This document shows, piece by piece, positions 5,290 through 5,615 of a stretch of 5,615 nt of DNA. The position numbers were made by a program, and so were the translations under genes. This DNA comes from Pseudomonadota bacterium. GTDB taxonomy: Bacteria; Pseudomonadota; Alphaproteobacteria; UBA828; JAPUJA01. Position 1 is the first letter of the stretch. The number at the start of each line of letters is the position of its first letter. The notes beneath the pieces were generated by a model, which searched no databases, was not told the origin of the DNA, and saw only the letters and a program-made list of their open reading frames with translations. The stretch spans positions 1-5,615 of the forward strand of contig JAPUJA010000310.1 of NCBI GenBank assembly GCA_027296525.1, in the 5' to 3' direction.

Positions 5290-5615
5290 ACGCTCGCCTC
5301 GGCCTCGCGCACGAGGGCGGCCTTTCGCTCCGGCACGCCCACCCGATGCCGGCGATCGGACAGTGAGACGCCGCCCCCCAGCACCATGACGAAGGCCCCG
5401 ATCCAGATCCAGGGGACGAGCGGATTGAAATAGAGCCGCGTGGCGAAGCCGCCCGCGCCGTCGGGATCGCCGATCACGACATAGAGGTCCGCGAGCCAGG
5501 TGGTGCGAATCGCGGCCTCGGTGGTCTCGCGCCCGCCGACGCGATAGCGGCGCCTCTCGGGGTAAAGCTCGGCGAGGAAGCGTCCGTTCCGTGCGACCTC
5601 GAAGCGCGCGCGTTC
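5286..5615 (-). CDS. ccmF: Cytochrome c-type biogenesis protein CcmF, C-terminal fragment (5' end beyond the right edge)
   Basis: CcmF is the large polytopic inner-membrane protein that, with CcmH and CcmI, attaches haem to apocytochrome c. Only the last 109 codons are present, in an open frame to the right edge. The fragment begins ERARFEVARNGRFLAELYPERR, part of the large periplasmic domain. It continues TTEAAIRTTWLADLYVVIGD, typical of CcmF just before its last helix. The last membrane helix is NPLVPWIWIGAFVMVLGGGV, followed by SLSDRRHRVGV and a short cytoplasmic tail ending EAEASV. These C-terminal motifs are highly conserved in CcmF. The stop TGA overlaps the GTG start of ccmG, so ccmG translation probably depends on ribosomes finishing ccmF. 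Confidence 0.93.
   Translation of the reverse strand, partial: ERARFEVARNGRFLAELYPERRRYRVGGRETTEAAIRTTWLADLYVVIGDPDGAGGFATRLYFNPLVPWIWIGAFVMVLGGGVSLSDRRHRVGVPERKAALVREAEASV

Overview
The window is a stretch of GC-rich proteobacterial chromosome, most likely from an alphaproteobacterium. The signs are strongly G/C-biased third codon positions, System I cytochrome c maturation genes in the order ccmF-ccmG-ccmH-ccmI, a CcmI with the two-module TPR layout I associate with alphaproteobacteria, and a short GIY-YIG protein of an alphaproteobacterial-looking subgroup. The order Rhodospirillales is only a guess.

Layout. Positions 1-177 (minus strand) hold the N-terminus of a lipoprotein gene that runs off the left edge. 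Positions 178-496 are non-coding, with a plausible -10 box for the lipoprotein gene. A 59-residue ORF with a good ribosome binding site (497-676, plus) is followed by a small GIY-YIG protein (760-1023, plus). It is convergent with arfB (1122-1544, minus), a stalled-ribosome rescue hydrolase. Positions 1545-1796 are a divergent intergenic region with two adjacent inverted repeats and a 12-bp tandem repeat that runs into the start codon of a drug/metabolite transporter (EamA family) gene (1797-2741, plus). The transporter gene converges on the ccm operon, transcribed leftward: ccmF (3' end only, 5286-5615), ccmG (4702-5289), ccmH (4235-4702) and ccmI (2802-4235).

The four ccm genes work together at the periplasmic side of the inner membrane. 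CcmG and CcmH form the thioredoxin-like and CXXC relay that reduces the apocytochrome c haem-binding cysteines, CcmI captures the apocytochrome with its TPR domain, and CcmF is the core of the haem ligation complex. Every junction in the operon is an overlapping stop/start, so translation is probably coupled.

I found no clearly new system. The observations most worth a second look are the unrecognised 59-residue ORF, the tandem repeat whose shortened last unit sets the reading frame of the transporter start, and the paired inverted repeats between arfB and the transporter gene.
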